The notes: generated by a model not told the origin, from the sequence alone. A DNA stretch of 64,000 nt from Ruthenibacterium lactatiformans (GCF_000949455.1 NZ_JXXK01000014.1:34399-98398); one strand, 5' to 3'. Shown: positions 23,236-33,422, counted from the first letter of the stretch. Program-made: numbers and translations.

Positions 23236-26200
23236 TTACAGTTTGAAGTAATCCACGCCGCCCTCAAACAGCTTCTGGTATTTGTTGCCGTCCACGTTCT
23301 TATACAGGTTGTCGCCGCTGCGCTCGGAATGGCCCATCTTGCCCAGTACACGGCCGTCCGGGCTGGTGATGCCCTCCACGGCATAGTAGCTGCCGTTGGG
23401 GTTGTGGCGCACGTCCATGGTGGGCTTGCCGGACAGGTCTACATACTGGGTGGCGATCTGCCCGTTTTTCACTAGGCGGTCCAGCGTTTCGGCTCCGGCC
23501 ACGAAGCGGCCTTCGCCATGGCTGACGGCCACCGTGTGCACATCGCCCGGCTTTGTATACTGCAGCCAGGGCGAAAGGTTCGACGCCACACGGGTGCGCA
23601 CCAGCATACTCTGGTGGCGGCCGATGGTGTTGAATGTCAGCGTGGGGCAGGTATCATCCGTCTCCACGATATCGCCGAAGGGCACAAGGCCCAGCTTGAT
23701 GAGCGCCTGGAAGCCGTTGCAGATGCCCAGCATCAGGCCGTCGCGCTTTTGCAGCAGCCCGCGCACGGCCTCGGTGATGGCCGGGTTGCGGAAAAACGCC
23801 GTGATGAACTTGGCGCTGCCCTCCGGCTCGTCGCCGCCGGAGAAACCGCCCGGCAGGAAGATCATCTGGCTGCGCCCGATGAGCTCCTTCACAGCAGCCA
23901 CGCTCTCGGCCACATGGGCCGGGGTGAGGTTGTTGATGACGAATACCTCGGGCTCGGCCCCGGCGCGCTCCATGGCGCGGGCGGAATCGTACTCGCAGTT
24001 TGTGCCCGGGAACACCGGGATCAGCACGCGGGGCTTTGCTGTGCCCACCTTGGGCGCCACGCGGTTCAGCGCCTCGTACTTCAGCGCGGGCGCCTCCTGC
24101 GCCGGCCCGGCTGCCTCTGCCGTACGGTAGGGCAGCACCGGCTCCAGCTTTGCTTCATAGGCTTCCTGCACTTTGGCCAGGTCGGCTGTCTCGCCGTTCA
24201 GTTCCCACACATAGCGCGCTGTTGTCTCGCCGATGGGCGTGCCCACGTCGATGTCCTCCGCCAGCTCCAGCACAAAGCTGCCATAGGCGTAGCCGAACAG
24301 CTTTGCGGCGTCAAAGCCCGGGGCGAAACGCACGCCCAGGCGGTTGCCCAGGCCCATTTTGAACAGTGCCTCGGCCAGACCGCCCATGGACGGCGTGTAG
24401 GCAGAAAGCACCTTTTTCTCTTTGATGAGCGTCTCCACCTGCGCCCACAGCAGCTTCAGGCTCCCGGCATTGGGCAGCAGGCCGTCGCGCATGGCCGGGC
24501 TCAGCAGCACCAGCTTCGAGCCGGGCAGCTTGAACTCCGGGCTGACGACATTGTCCGTATTGCCCGCGGCAACAGCAAAGCTGACCAGCGTGGGCGGCAC
24601 GTCGATGTTTTCAAACGAGCCGGACATGGAGTCCTTGCCGCCGATGGCAGCGACGCCCAGTTCCACCTGCGCGTCCAGCGCGCCCAGCAGGCTGGCCATG
24701 GGCCGGCCCCAGCGGGTGGGGTCCGCGCCCAGGCGCTCGAAGTATTCCTGGAACGTGAGATAGGCGTTTTTGGCGGAAAAACCGGTGGCCACCAGCTTGG
24801 AAACGCTCTCGGCCACGGCCAGGTAGGCGCTGTGGTACTCGCTCTGTTCGGCGATGAAAGGGTTGTAACCCCAGGCCATGCCGGAGCAGGTCTTTGTCTC
24901 GCCGTGGGGCACGGGCAGCTTTGCCGCCATTGCCTGCACGGGCGTGAGCTGTGTCCGGCCGCCGAAAGGCATCAGTACCGTACCCGCGCCGATGGTGGAA
25001 TCGAACCGTTCGGACAGTCCTTTTTTGCTGCAGGTGTTCAGATCGCTCATCAGCGCGGTCAGTTTTTCCTCAAGCGTGCCCTCCGGCGCTTTGCAGGGTT
25101 CCACGCTGCGTGCCGGCACGCGCACGTCCATATGCTTCTCCGCGCCGTTGGAGTTCAGGAATTTGCGCTTGATGTCGCAGATGATATTGCCGTTCCAGCG
25201 CATGACAAGGCGCGGCTCCGCCGTCACCTCGGCCACGACGGTGGCCTCCAGATTTTCCCTGTTGGCTGCGGCAATGAATTTCTCCGCGTCCTCCTTCGCC
25301 ACCACAACGGCCATGCGCTCCTGGCTCTCGGAGATGGCAAGCTCGGTGCCGTCCAGCCCGTCATATTTTTTCGGTACGGCGTTCAAGTCAATGGAAAGGC
25401 CGTCGGCCAGCTCACCGATGGCGACGGAAACACCGCCCGCGCCGAAGTCGTTGCAGCGCTTGATCATCCGCGTTGCTTCCTTTGTGCGGAACAGGCGCTG
25501 CAGCTTGCGCTCCACAGGCGCATTGCCCTTCTGCACCTCTGCACCGCAGGTCTCCAGGCTCTCCAGCTTGTGGGCTTTGGAGGACCCTGTCGCGCCGCCG
25601 CAGCCGTCGCGGCCCGTGCGGCCGCCCAGCAGGATCACCACGTCTCCGGGGATGGGCTGCTCACGGCGCACGTTTGCCTCGGGCACCGCGCCCACCACCG
25701 CGCCGATCTCCATACGCTTGGCGATGTAGCCCGGGTGGTACAGCTCGTCCACCATACCGGTGGCAAGGCCGATCTGGTTGCCGTAGCTGGAATAGCCCGC
25801 CGCGGCTGTCGTCACCAGCTTGCGCTGCGGCAGCTTGCCGGGCATGGTATCCCTGACGGGCACCAGTGGGTCGCCCGCCCCGGTGACGCGCATGGCCTGG
25901 TACACATAGCCGCGGTTGGCCAGCGGGTCCCGGATGGCGCCGCCGATGCAGGTGGCCGCGCCGCCGAACGGCTCGATCTCGGTGGGATGGTTGTGCGTCT
26001 CGTTTTTGAACAGCAGCAGCCAGGGCTCGTCCGTACCGTTGTTGTCCACGGTGATGCGCACGCTGCAGGCGTTGATCTCGTCGGATTCGTCCATGTTCTT
26101 CAGCACGCCGGTCTTTTTCAGGTACTTTCCGCCGATGGTGCCCAGGTCCATCAGGCATACGGGCTTGTTTTTGCCCGCGTGCACCTCCCTGCGCAGCGCA

Positions 26201-26946
26201 AGATAACGCTCCCATGCGGCCTTCACCGTCTCGTCCTCGATCTGCACGTCGTCCAGGATGGTGCCGAAAGTGGTGTGGCGGCAGTGATCGCTCCAATAAG
26301 TGTCGATCATGCGGATCTCGGTGATGGTGGGGTCCCGTCGCTCGCTTTTGAAGTATTCTTGGCAGAAGGCGATGTCGCCTTCATCCATGGCGAGGCCGTA
26401 GTGCTTTACAAAATCCGCGAGGCCCGCTTCATCCAGCGCGGTGAAGCCCTCCAGCGTTTCCACGGTGGTTGGGATGGCGTAATCGGTCTTCAGCGTGGCC
26501 TTCTCCGCAAGGGACGCCTCCCGGGCCTCTACGGGGTTGATGACGTATTTTTTAATTTCAGCCAGCTCCTCCGCGCTGGGCGCGCCGTACAGCAGGAACA
26601 CGCGGGCGGACTGCACGTCCGGCCGCTCGCCCTGGCTGATGAGCTGGATGCACTCGGCGGCGCTGGCCGCGCGCTGATCGAACTGGCCGGGCAGGAACTC
26701 GGTGGCGAACACCGCGTCCGCGCCTTCGGGCACGGCCGTATAGGTGAAGTCCAGCTGCGGCTCACTGAACACGGTGCCGCAGCACTGGGAAAACAGCTCT
26801 TCGGAGATGCCCTCCACGTCGTAGCGGTTCAGCAGGCGCAGGCCCGTCACGCTTTTGATGCGCAGCAGATGACGGATCTCGGACAAAATGCCCCTGGCCT
26901 CCACCGCGTATTCGGGACGCTTTTCCACATAAATGCGATATACCAT
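23236..26946 (-). CDS. purL: Phosphoribosylformylglycinamidine synthase, single-chain form
   Basis: The 1,236-residue enzyme converts FGAR and glutamine to FGAM. It is the large form that unites PurS-like, PurL and PurQ functions: an N-terminal PurS-like region, two AIRS-type halves with WSDHCRHTTF and NHPTEIEPFGGAATCIGG, and a C-terminal class I glutaminase domain (about residues 975-1236) with nucleophile in GICNGFQ and SHGEGRF. This matches the clostridial single-chain clade. ATG 26946 has GGAGG upstream. It lies 19 bases after purD. Confidence 0.97.
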   Translation of the reverse strand: MVYRIYVEKRPEYAVEARGILSEIRHLLRIKSVTGLRLLNRYDVEGISEELFSQCCGTVFSEPQLDFTYTAVPEGADAVFATEFLPGQFDQRAASAAECIQLISQGERPDVQSARVFLLYGAPSAEELAEIKKYVINPVEAREASLAEKATLKTDYAIPTTVETLEGFTALDEAGLADFVKHYGLAMDEGDIAFCQEYFKSERRDPTITEIRMIDTYWSDHCRHTTFGTILDDVQIEDETVKAAWERYLALRREVHAGKNKPVCLMDLGTIGGKYLKKTGVLKNMDESDEINACSVRITVDNNGTDEPWLLLFKNETHNHPTEIEPFGGAATCIGGAIRDPLANRGYVYQAMRVTGAGDPLVPVRDTMPGKLPQRKLVTTAAAGYSSYGNQIGLATGMVDELYHPGYIAKRMEIGAVVGAVPEANVRREQPIPGDVVILLGGRTGRDGCGGATGSSKAHKLESLETCGAEVQKGNAPVERKLQRLFRTKEATRMIKRCNDFGAGGVSVAIGELADGLSIDLNAVPKKYDGLDGTELAISESQERMAVVVAKEDAEKFIAAANRENLEATVVAEVTAEPRLVMRWNGNIICDIKRKFLNSNGAEKHMDVRVPARSVEPCKAPEGTLEEKLTALMSDLNTCSKKGLSERFDSTIGAGTVLMPFGGRTQLTPVQAMAAKLPVPHGETKTCSGMAWGYNPFIAEQSEYHSAYLAVAESVSKLVATGFSAKNAYLTFQEYFERLGADPTRWGRPMASLLGALDAQVELGVAAIGGKDSMSGSFENIDVPPTLVSFAVAAGNTDNVVSPEFKLPGSKLVLLSPAMRDGLLPNAGSLKLLWAQVETLIKEKKVLSAYTPSMGGLAEALFKMGLGNRLGVRFAPGFDAAKLFGYAYGSFVLELAEDIDVGTPIGETTARYVWELNGETADLAKVQEAYEAKLEPVLPYRTAEAAGPAQEAPALKYEALNRVAPKVGTAKPRVLIPVFPGTNCEYDSARAMERAGAEPEVFVINNLTPAHVAESVAAVKELIGRSQMIFLPGGFSGGDEPEGSAKFITAFFRNPAITEAVRGLLQKRDGLMLGICNGFQALIKLGLVPFGDIVETDDTCPTLTFNTIGRHQSMLVRTRVASNLSPWLQYTKPGDVHTVAVSHGEGRFVAGAETLDRLVKNGQIATQYVDLSGKPTMDVRHNPNGSYYAVEGITSPDGRVLGKMGHSERSGDNLYKNVDGNKYQKLFEGGVDYFKL

Positions 26947-26965
26947 AACGTTTCCTCCCTGTGGC

Positions 26966-28246
26966 TCACAGCGCGGCAAGCGCCTTCTGGCCGATGTCCG
27001 AGCGGCGGTGCAGCCCCTCAAAGCCGATCTGGTCCGCCGCGCCGTAGGCCGCGGCCACGGCGTCAAACAGCGAATCCGCCACGGCGGTGACGCCCAGCAC
27101 GCGCCCGCCGCTGGTGACGAGCACATTGTCCGCAAGGGCCGTGCCCGCGTGGTACACGGTGGCCCCGCCGCCCGGCAGCTGGCCGTCCGCGAGGCCCGTG
27201 ATGGGCTTTCCTTTTTCATAGTGCTGCGGGTATCCGCCTGAAGCCAGCACCACGCACGCGGCGCTTTGGCCGCTGAATTTTACTTCCGTCTGCGCCAGCG
27301 TACCGTTGGTGGCGGCCTGCATCACAGCCAGCAGGTCGCTCTCCAGAAGCGGCAGCACCACCTGGGTCTCCGGGTCTCCGAAACGGCAGTTGTACTCAAT
27401 GACCTTCGGGCCGTCGGGCGTAAGCATCAGCCCGAAATACAAACAGCCTTTGAAGGGCCGGCCCTCCGCGTTCATGGCCGCAACGGTGGGTTTGAAAATC
27501 GTCTCCATGCACACCTGTGCGATCTGCGGCGTATAATAGGGGTTGGGCGCGATGGTGCCCATGCCGCCGGTGTTCAGGCCCCTGTCGCCGTCCAGCGCGC
27601 GCTTGTGGTCCATGCTGGACACCATGGGCACGACGGTTTTTCCGTCGGTAAAGCTGAGTACAGAAACCTCCGGCCCCGTGAGAAACTCCTCGATGACGAT
27701 ACGGCTGCCCGACGCGCCGAACTGCCTGTCCTCCATGATGCTTTTCACAGCGGCCAGCGCCGCGGCCTCGTCCTCGCAGATCAGCACGCCCTTGCCCAGC
27801 GCAAGGCCGTCCGCCTTGACGACAAGCGGGTACTTCCGGTTGGCGCGCACATAAGCCGCGGCCTCGCCCGCGTCCGCAAACGTCTCGTAGGCGGCCGTGG
27901 GGATGCCGTACTTCTTCATCAGGTTTTTGCTGAACACCTTGCTGCCTTCCAGAATGGCGGCGGCCTTGTTGGGGCCAAAGGCGGGAATGCCCTTTTCCGC
28001 CAGCGCGTCCACCATGCCCAGCACCAGCGGGTCGTCCGGCGCGACGACCACATAATCGATGCCCTCCTGCACGGCAAAGGACACCACGCCCGCCACGTCG
28101 GTGGCGGCGATGGGCACGCACACGGCGTCGCTGGCGATACCGCCGTTGCCCGGCGCGGCATACAGCGCGGGGCGCCGCGGGCTTTCCTTCAGCTTGCGGA
28201 TGATAGCGTGCTCCCGCCCGCCCCCGCCGACAACCAGAACCTTCAT
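26966..28246 (-). CDS. purD: Phosphoribosylamine--glycine ligase
   Basis: The 426-residue ATP-grasp enzyme makes GAR from phosphoribosylamine and glycine. It starts MKVLVVGGGGREHAI and has the classical family signature region around RFGDPETQVVLPLLESDL. ATP-grasp residues occur in PLVVKADGLALGKGV. It is 85 bases after the transformylase gene, with GGGAGG before the ATG. Full length. Confidence 0.97.
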   Translation of the reverse strand: MKVLVVGGGGREHAIIRKLKESPRRPALYAAPGNGGIASDAVCVPIAATDVAGVVSFAVQEGIDYVVVAPDDPLVLGMVDALAEKGIPAFGPNKAAAILEGSKVFSKNLMKKYGIPTAAYETFADAGEAAAYVRANRKYPLVVKADGLALGKGVLICEDEAAALAAVKSIMEDRQFGASGSRIVIEEFLTGPEVSVLSFTDGKTVVPMVSSMDHKRALDGDRGLNTGGMGTIAPNPYYTPQIAQVCMETIFKPTVAAMNAEGRPFKGCLYFGLMLTPDGPKVIEYNCRFGDPETQVVLPLLESDLLAVMQAATNGTLAQTEVKFSGQSAACVVLASGGYPQHYEKGKPITGLADGQLPGGGATVYHAGTALADNVLVTSGGRVLGVTAVADSLFDAVAAAYGAADQIGFEGLHRRSDIGQKALAAL

Positions 28247-28331
28247 AGGTCAACCTCCCTGCTTTCGCCGCCGCGCCGCCAAACGCGGGCAGAGCCGTGC
28301 TCCGCCCCGGCGCGGCCGCGCGGCGTTCTTT

Positions 28332-29504
28332 TTAATGGTGGAACAGGCGGATGCCGTTGAACGCCATCACAATGCCGTATTTATCGCAGGTTTCAATGAC
28401 CTGCCCGTCCCGGATGGAGCCGCCCGGCTCCACGATGGCCGTCACGCCGGAACGGCGCGCGCGCTCGATGTTGTCCCCAAAGGGGAAAAATGCGTCGCTG
28501 CCGAGACAGACGCCCGTGACCTTGGACAGCCATTCTTTTTTTTCGGCGGGCGTCAACGGTTCGGGACGTGTGGTGAAGGTCTCCGCCCACACGCCGTCGC
28601 CCAGCACGTCCTCCCATTCGTCGGAGATATACACGTCGATGGCGTTGTCGCGGTTGGGGCGGGAGACGTCGGGACGGAACGGCAGGCCCAGCACCTTGGG
28701 GTGGTGGCGCAGCTGCCAGATGTCCGCTTTGTTGCCCGCAAGGCGCGTACAGTGGATGCGGCTCTGCTGGCCCGCGCCCACGCCGATGAGCTGCCCGCCC
28801 TGGGCATAGCACACCGAGTTGGACTGGGTGTATTTCAGCGCGATCAGGCACAGTGTCAGGTCCCGCTTCTGCTCGTCTGTCAGCGCCCTGTTCCGTGTGA
28901 CGATATTGGAGAACGTATCGTCGCCGAACTTCAGCTCGTTGCGCCCCTGCTCAAACGTGATGCCGAACACATCCTTGTGCTCCACAGGTGCGGGCTGGTA
29001 GGATGGGTCGATGGCGACAATGTTGTAACCGCCCTTGCGCTTTGTTTTCAGGATGGCCAGCGCGGCGGCGGAATAGCCCGGCGCGATAACGCCGTCCGAC
29101 ACCTCGTGCTGGATGACCTTCGCCGTGGCTTCGTCGCATTCGTCGGAAAGGGCGATCCAGTCCCCGAAGCTGGACATGCGGTCCGCGCCGCGGGCGCGGG
29201 CATAGGCGCAGGCCAGCGGGGAAAGCTCGGTGTCCTCCACAAAATACATCTTTTTCAGCGTATCGTCCAGCGGCAGGCCCAGCGCCGCGCCGGCGGGGCT
29301 GACGTGCTTGAAGGACGCGGCCGCGGGCAGGCCCGTGGCCTGGCGCAGCTCTTTTACAAGCTGCCACGCGTTCAGCGCGTCCAGGAAATTGATATAGCCC
29401 GGTTTGCCGTTCAAAACGGTGATGGGCAGCTCGCCCTCCCGCATGAAGATGCGCGCGGGCCGCTGGTTCGGGTTGCAGCCGTATTTCAGTTCCAGTTCTT
29501 TCAT
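28332..29504 (-). CDS. Stand-alone AICAR transformylase (PurH C-terminal domain only)
   Basis: The protein (about 390 residues) starts MKELELKYGCNPNQRPARIF and carries the AICARFT active-site segments ASFKHVSPAGAA, SFGDWIALSD, IAPGYS and the terminal GLRLFHH-like GIRLFHH. It formylates AICAR to FAICAR. The IMP cyclohydrolase (MGS-like) domain normally fused in front is missing, and no room for it exists: the upstream gene ends at 29563. The ring-closing step is instead provided by the PurO-like domain of the preceding gene. Starts at 29504 and 29522 are both possible. Confidence 0.92.
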   Translation of the reverse strand: MKELELKYGCNPNQRPARIFMREGELPITVLNGKPGYINFLDALNAWQLVKELRQATGLPAAASFKHVSPAGAALGLPLDDTLKKMYFVEDTELSPLACAYARARGADRMSSFGDWIALSDECDEATAKVIQHEVSDGVIAPGYSAAALAILKTKRKGGYNIVAIDPSYQPAPVEHKDVFGITFEQGRNELKFGDDTFSNIVTRNRALTDEQKRDLTLCLIALKYTQSNSVCYAQGGQLIGVGAGQQSRIHCTRLAGNKADIWQLRHHPKVLGLPFRPDVSRPNRDNAIDVYISDEWEDVLGDGVWAETFTTRPEPLTPAEKKEWLSKVTGVCLGSDAFFPFGDNIERARRSGVTAIVEPGGSIRDGQVIETCDKYGIVMAFNGIRLFHH

Positions 29505-29562
29505 ATCCTTAAAAACCCCCATTCGATGTCCCCGGCGGCCCTGCCGCACACGGGGCGGCGCG

Positions 29563-30915
29563 TTACACTTTTTCGTATTTGTTCACGATGCGGTCCTGCG
29601 TTTTGCCCGTGGCAAGGTCGATATACCGCACAAACAGCGAAACCTTGTTGTCCTCGTTCAGGCTGTTCCAGACCATTCTTGTAAACGTGTCGATATCGCC
29701 CATCAGGCGCACGTGCTCCGGCTCGCCCGCGAAGCTGGGGATGGGGCTGCCGTCGCAGCGGTAGGTATGGATAAAGCGGCCCTCGCCTGCAACGGGCTGG
29801 TCGTATTCAAAGAAGAACCGTTCCACGGAATCCGCGTTGCCGCCGTCGGATTTCAGAATGGACAGCTTGTACTTCATTGCGCCGTCCTTCACCTTCACAA
29901 TGCCCGAGATGCGCGGCGTGAAGTTGGGGGAATCCGGCTCAAAGGTGCGCGTGCGCAGCGCCTTGGCAAAGCCCTTGCCCGCGGCCAGGTGGTCGTATAT
30001 CGTATCCGTCTGGTCGCCGTTGGTCACGATGGTTGTTTTGCCCAGCACGCGCACGGGCGCGTAGATGATGAGGGACGGGTCCTCCAGCTTGGAGGGGTCC
30101 GCCGCTTCGGTAATGATGCCGCCGTCCTTCGCGGTGAACACGCGGTTGCGGCTGTTTGCGCTGCGGCCCATGATAAAATAGGCGATGACGGCGCTTTTGC
30201 CGTCCTCCGACCTTCCCAGCACGATGCCGCGGCCGGGGTATGTATTTACGGCAAGCTCCGCCGCAAGGCTCAGATGGTCCATATCCTTCTCCTCTTTCCG
30301 CGGCGCGGCGGGTCCGTCCGCCGCGTCCAATTCTTCCGTCAGCTGCGCCAGCGCCCGGGGCAGCAACTTCCATTCCGCCTGCTCCATCACGCGCTTCTGC
30401 AGCGTTTCCGGCGTATCGCCGGGCAGCACGTCCACGGCCTGCTGCAGCAGGATGCGTCCGCCGTCCGGCACTTCGTTCACAAAATGCACCGTCGCGCCCG
30501 TCACCTTCACGCCCTTTGCCAGCGCTGCCTCATGCACCCGCAGGCCGTAATAGCCCGCCCCGCAGAAGCTGGGGATCAGGCTGGGGTGCACGTTCAGAAT
30601 GCGCTCGGAATACGCGGTGATGACGCTGGGGCCCAGGATGGACAAAAAGCCCGCCAGCACCACCACGTCGATGCGGTGCTCCCGCAGCGCGGCCAGCAGC
30701 GCCGCGTCGTATTCCTCCGGTGCGGCATAGCTTTTGCGCGCCACCACAATGCCGGGCACGCCCGCTTTGGACGCGCGCTCCAGCGCGTACACGCCGGGCT
30801 TTGAGGCCAGCACCAGAGCGATTTTCGCATGGGGCAGCGCGCCCGCGGCCTTTGCGTCCAGAATGGCCTGCAGGTTCGTGCCGCCGCCGGAAACCAGCAC
30901 CGCTACGTTCAGCAT
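29563..30915 (-). CDS. PurN-PurO fusion: GAR transformylase plus archaeal-type IMP cyclohydrolase
   Basis: The 450-residue product has a complete N-terminal GAR transformylase (about residues 1-195): VLVSGGGTNLQAILDA, LAGFLSILG, NVHPSLIPSFCG and VHFVNEVPDGGRIL. A short charged linker leads to a domain (about 214-450) with NTYPGRGIVLG and FIMGRSANSRNRVF, the signature of PurO-type IMP cyclohydrolase. An AGAGGAG site sits just before the internal ATG at the domain boundary, so a separate PurO chain could also be made. The start overlaps the purM stop by 7 bases. Confidence 0.9.
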   Translation of the reverse strand: MLNVAVLVSGGGTNLQAILDAKAAGALPHAKIALVLASKPGVYALERASKAGVPGIVVARKSYAAPEEYDAALLAALREHRIDVVVLAGFLSILGPSVITAYSERILNVHPSLIPSFCGAGYYGLRVHEAALAKGVKVTGATVHFVNEVPDGGRILLQQAVDVLPGDTPETLQKRVMEQAEWKLLPRALAQLTEELDAADGPAAPRKEEKDMDHLSLAAELAVNTYPGRGIVLGRSEDGKSAVIAYFIMGRSANSRNRVFTAKDGGIITEAADPSKLEDPSLIIYAPVRVLGKTTIVTNGDQTDTIYDHLAAGKGFAKALRTRTFEPDSPNFTPRISGIVKVKDGAMKYKLSILKSDGGNADSVERFFFEYDQPVAGEGRFIHTYRCDGSPIPSFAGEPEHVRLMGDIDTFTRMVWNSLNEDNKVSLFVRYIDLATGKTQDRIVNKYEKV

Positions 30916-31946
30916 AGCTCTACGCCCTTTTCCGCACCCTTCGCGATCTCGCCCAGGATGTACGCATCCTCGCCCGCTTCCTTCAGGATGCGCACGGATT
31001 CGTCCGCCCTGTCGCCGGGCACGACGACAGCCATGCCCACGCCCATATTGAACGTATTGAACATGTCCCGCTCGGGAATTTTGCCAACCTTTTGCAGCAG
31101 CGGGAAGATGGGCGGCATGCGCAGGCTCTTTTTCTCGAGCTTCGCCACGCAGCCCGCGGCCAGCGCGCGGGGGATGTTCTCATAAAAGCCGCCGCCCGTG
31201 ATGTGGCTCACGGCGCGCACATCCACCTGCTCCATCAGCGCCAGCACGGGCTTGACGTAAATTTTTGTGGGCGTGAGCAGCGTTTCGCCCAGCGTGCCGG
31301 AAAGCTCGTCGTAATGCTGCCAGATATCCGCGTACTCCACATTGAATATCTTGCGCACAAGAGAAAAGCCGTTGGAGTGCACGCCGCTGGAGGGCAGCGC
31401 GATGACGGCGTCGCCCGCCTGCATCTTCGTATTGTCAATGATTTTGCTTTTTTCCACGACGCCCACGGTAAAGCCGGCCAGGTCGTATTCCTGCTCCGGG
31501 TAAAAGCCCGGCATCTCGGCGGTCTCGCCGCCCACAAGCGCTGCGCCCGCCTGGACGCAGCCCTCGGCCACGCCCGCCACGATGGAGGCGATCTTCTCCG
31601 GGTAATTCTTTCCGCAGGCGATATAGTCCAGAAATACCAGTGGCTTCGCGCCGCAGGTGATCACATCATTGACGCACATGGCCACACAGTCGATGCCCAC
31701 GGTGTCGTGCTTGTCCATCAGAAAAGCGATCTTCAGCTTCGTGCCCACGCCGTCCGTGCCGGAGACCAGCACCGGGTGGGTGAGGCCCGTCATATCCAGC
31801 TCGAACAGGCCGCCGAAGCCGCCCAGCCCGCCGATGGCGCCCGGCGTCATCGTACGCGCCACATGCTGTTTCATCAGCTCCACCGCGGCATAGCCCGCCG
31901 TGATGTCAACGCCCGCTGCCTTGTAGCTCTCGGAAAAGCTCTTCAT
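30909..31946 (-). CDS. purM: Phosphoribosylformylglycinamidine cyclo-ligase (AIR synthetase)
   Basis: The 345-residue enzyme closes the imidazole ring to give AIR. It has the opening SYKAAGVDITAGYAAVELMK, GTDGVGTKLKIAF, the ATP-binding GGETAEMPGFY and HITGGGFYENIPR. Length and motifs are complete. It lies 23 bases after purF and overlaps the start of the PurN-PurO gene, indicating coupled translation. Confidence 0.97.
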   Translation of the reverse strand: MKSFSESYKAAGVDITAGYAAVELMKQHVARTMTPGAIGGLGGFGGLFELDMTGLTHPVLVSGTDGVGTKLKIAFLMDKHDTVGIDCVAMCVNDVITCGAKPLVFLDYIACGKNYPEKIASIVAGVAEGCVQAGAALVGGETAEMPGFYPEQEYDLAGFTVGVVEKSKIIDNTKMQAGDAVIALPSSGVHSNGFSLVRKIFNVEYADIWQHYDELSGTLGETLLTPTKIYVKPVLALMEQVDVRAVSHITGGGFYENIPRALAAGCVAKLEKKSLRMPPIFPLLQKVGKIPERDMFNTFNMGVGMAVVVPGDRADESVRILKEAGEDAYILGEIAKGAEKGVELC

Positions 31947-31969
31947 ATCGTTTCTCCTGTTCCCGACGG

Positions 31970-33418
31970 TCAGTCGTTGATATTTTCGGAAATTTTCTTT
32001 TCAAATTTGCTTTTTTCAGTGCTTTTGGGCGGCTCCACCGGGTATTTGCCCGTAAAGCAGCCCGTGCACAGGCCGCATTTACAGCCCTCGGCGATCTTCT
32101 TCACTCCGTCCACGCTCAAAAAGCCCAGGCTGTCCACACCCAAAATCTCCCGCATCTCCTCCAGCGAATGGTTGGCGGCGATGAGATTTTCCCGGCTGTC
32201 CACGTCCACGCCGAAATAGCACGGATACAGAAATTCCGGCGCGGAGGACAAAAAGTGCACTTCCGTGGACCCGGCTTCCCGCAGCATCTGTACGATCTGC
32301 CGCGAGGTGGTGCCGCGCACGATGGAATCATCCACCAGCACCACGCGCCGGCCCTTCACGGTGTCCGCAATGGGGTTCAGCTTGATGCGCACGGTGTTCT
32401 CCCGCAGCTTCTGGTTGGGCTGGATGAACGTTCGGCCGATGTATTTGTTCTTCAAAAAGCCGATGCCGTAAGGGATGCCGCTCTGCTGGGAATAGCCCAG
32501 CGCCGCGTCCAGGCCCGAATCCGGCACACCGATGACGACGTCCGCCTGCACAGGGTGCTCCAGCGCCAGAAACGCGCCGGCTCGCCGGCGCGCCCGGTGT
32601 ACGGAAGCGCCGTCCACAACAGAATCCGGCCGGGCGATGTACACGTATTCAAACACGCACAGGCCTGTGGGGCAGCCGCAGTGGGTGCGGATGGAGCGGC
32701 AGCCGTTTTCGTCAAACACCACGATCTCGCCCGGCTCCACATCGCGCACGAACTCGCCGCCCGCGGCGGTGATGGCGCAGCTCTCGCTGGCAATGATGTC
32801 GTTTTCGCCCAGCTTGCCGATGCACAGCGGGCGGAAGCCCTGCGGGTCCCGCGCGGCGATGAGCTTGCGCGGGCTCATCACCACCAGCGAATACGCCCCC
32901 TTCAGCCTGTCCATCGTTTGCTCCACGGCCTGTTCGATGCTGTCGGAGGAAAGGCGCTCGCGGGTGATGGCGTAAGCGATGACCTCCGTATCCGACGTGG
33001 AGTGGAAGATCGCGCCCGAAAGCTCGAATTCCGAACGCAGCTCGGCGGAATTTGTCAGGTTGCCGTTGTGAGCCAGCGCCATCGGTCCCTTGATGTGGCG
33101 GATCACAAAGGGCTGCGCATTGGAGCGGACGGGCACCCCCGTGGTGGCATAGCGGCAGTGGCCGATGCACATATTGCCCCGGGGCATCGTCTCCAGCACG
33201 TCCTTGGTGAACACGTCGTTCACAAGGCCCAGCTCGCGCCGTTTGTAGAACACGCCGTCGTCGTTCACCGCCATGCCGCAGCTCTCCTGGCCGCGGTGCT
33301 GCAGCGCGTACAGGCCGTAATAGGTGGTACCCACCACGTCCAGGTCCGCGTCGCGGCGGTAAACGCCGAACACGCCGCACTCTTCATGCAGCTTTTCGTC
33401 AAGATAGTCTTTGATCAT
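31970..33418 (-). CDS. purF: Amidophosphoribosyltransferase
   Basis: The 482-residue enzyme makes phosphoribosylamine from PRPP and glutamine, the committed step. The N-terminal nucleophile is C14, preceded by a 13-residue propeptide (MIKDYLDEKLHEE) that must be removed. The PRPP loop is VVLVDDSIVRGTTSRQIV. Cysteines in CGCPTGLC and the C-terminal CKCGLCTGCF match the B. subtilis type with a 4Fe-4S cluster, which makes the enzyme oxygen-sensitive. It ends 4 bases before purC would start reading upstream. Confidence 0.97.
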   Translation of the reverse strand: MIKDYLDEKLHEECGVFGVYRRDADLDVVGTTYYGLYALQHRGQESCGMAVNDDGVFYKRRELGLVNDVFTKDVLETMPRGNMCIGHCRYATTGVPVRSNAQPFVIRHIKGPMALAHNGNLTNSAELRSEFELSGAIFHSTSDTEVIAYAITRERLSSDSIEQAVEQTMDRLKGAYSLVVMSPRKLIAARDPQGFRPLCIGKLGENDIIASESCAITAAGGEFVRDVEPGEIVVFDENGCRSIRTHCGCPTGLCVFEYVYIARPDSVVDGASVHRARRRAGAFLALEHPVQADVVIGVPDSGLDAALGYSQQSGIPYGIGFLKNKYIGRTFIQPNQKLRENTVRIKLNPIADTVKGRRVVLVDDSIVRGTTSRQIVQMLREAGSTEVHFLSSAPEFLYPCYFGVDVDSRENLIAANHSLEEMREILGVDSLGFLSVDGVKKIAEGCKCGLCTGCFTGKYPVEPPKSTEKSKFEKKISENIND

Positions 33419-33422
33419 CCGC

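Noticed and set aside
23518..27090. A long open frame (about 1,190 codons) on the plus strand opposite purL and purD.
   Set aside because: It is an antisense shadow caused by high GC content. The protein is His/Gln/Arg-rich and shows no domain, and the minus-strand frames are unmistakable purL and purD.
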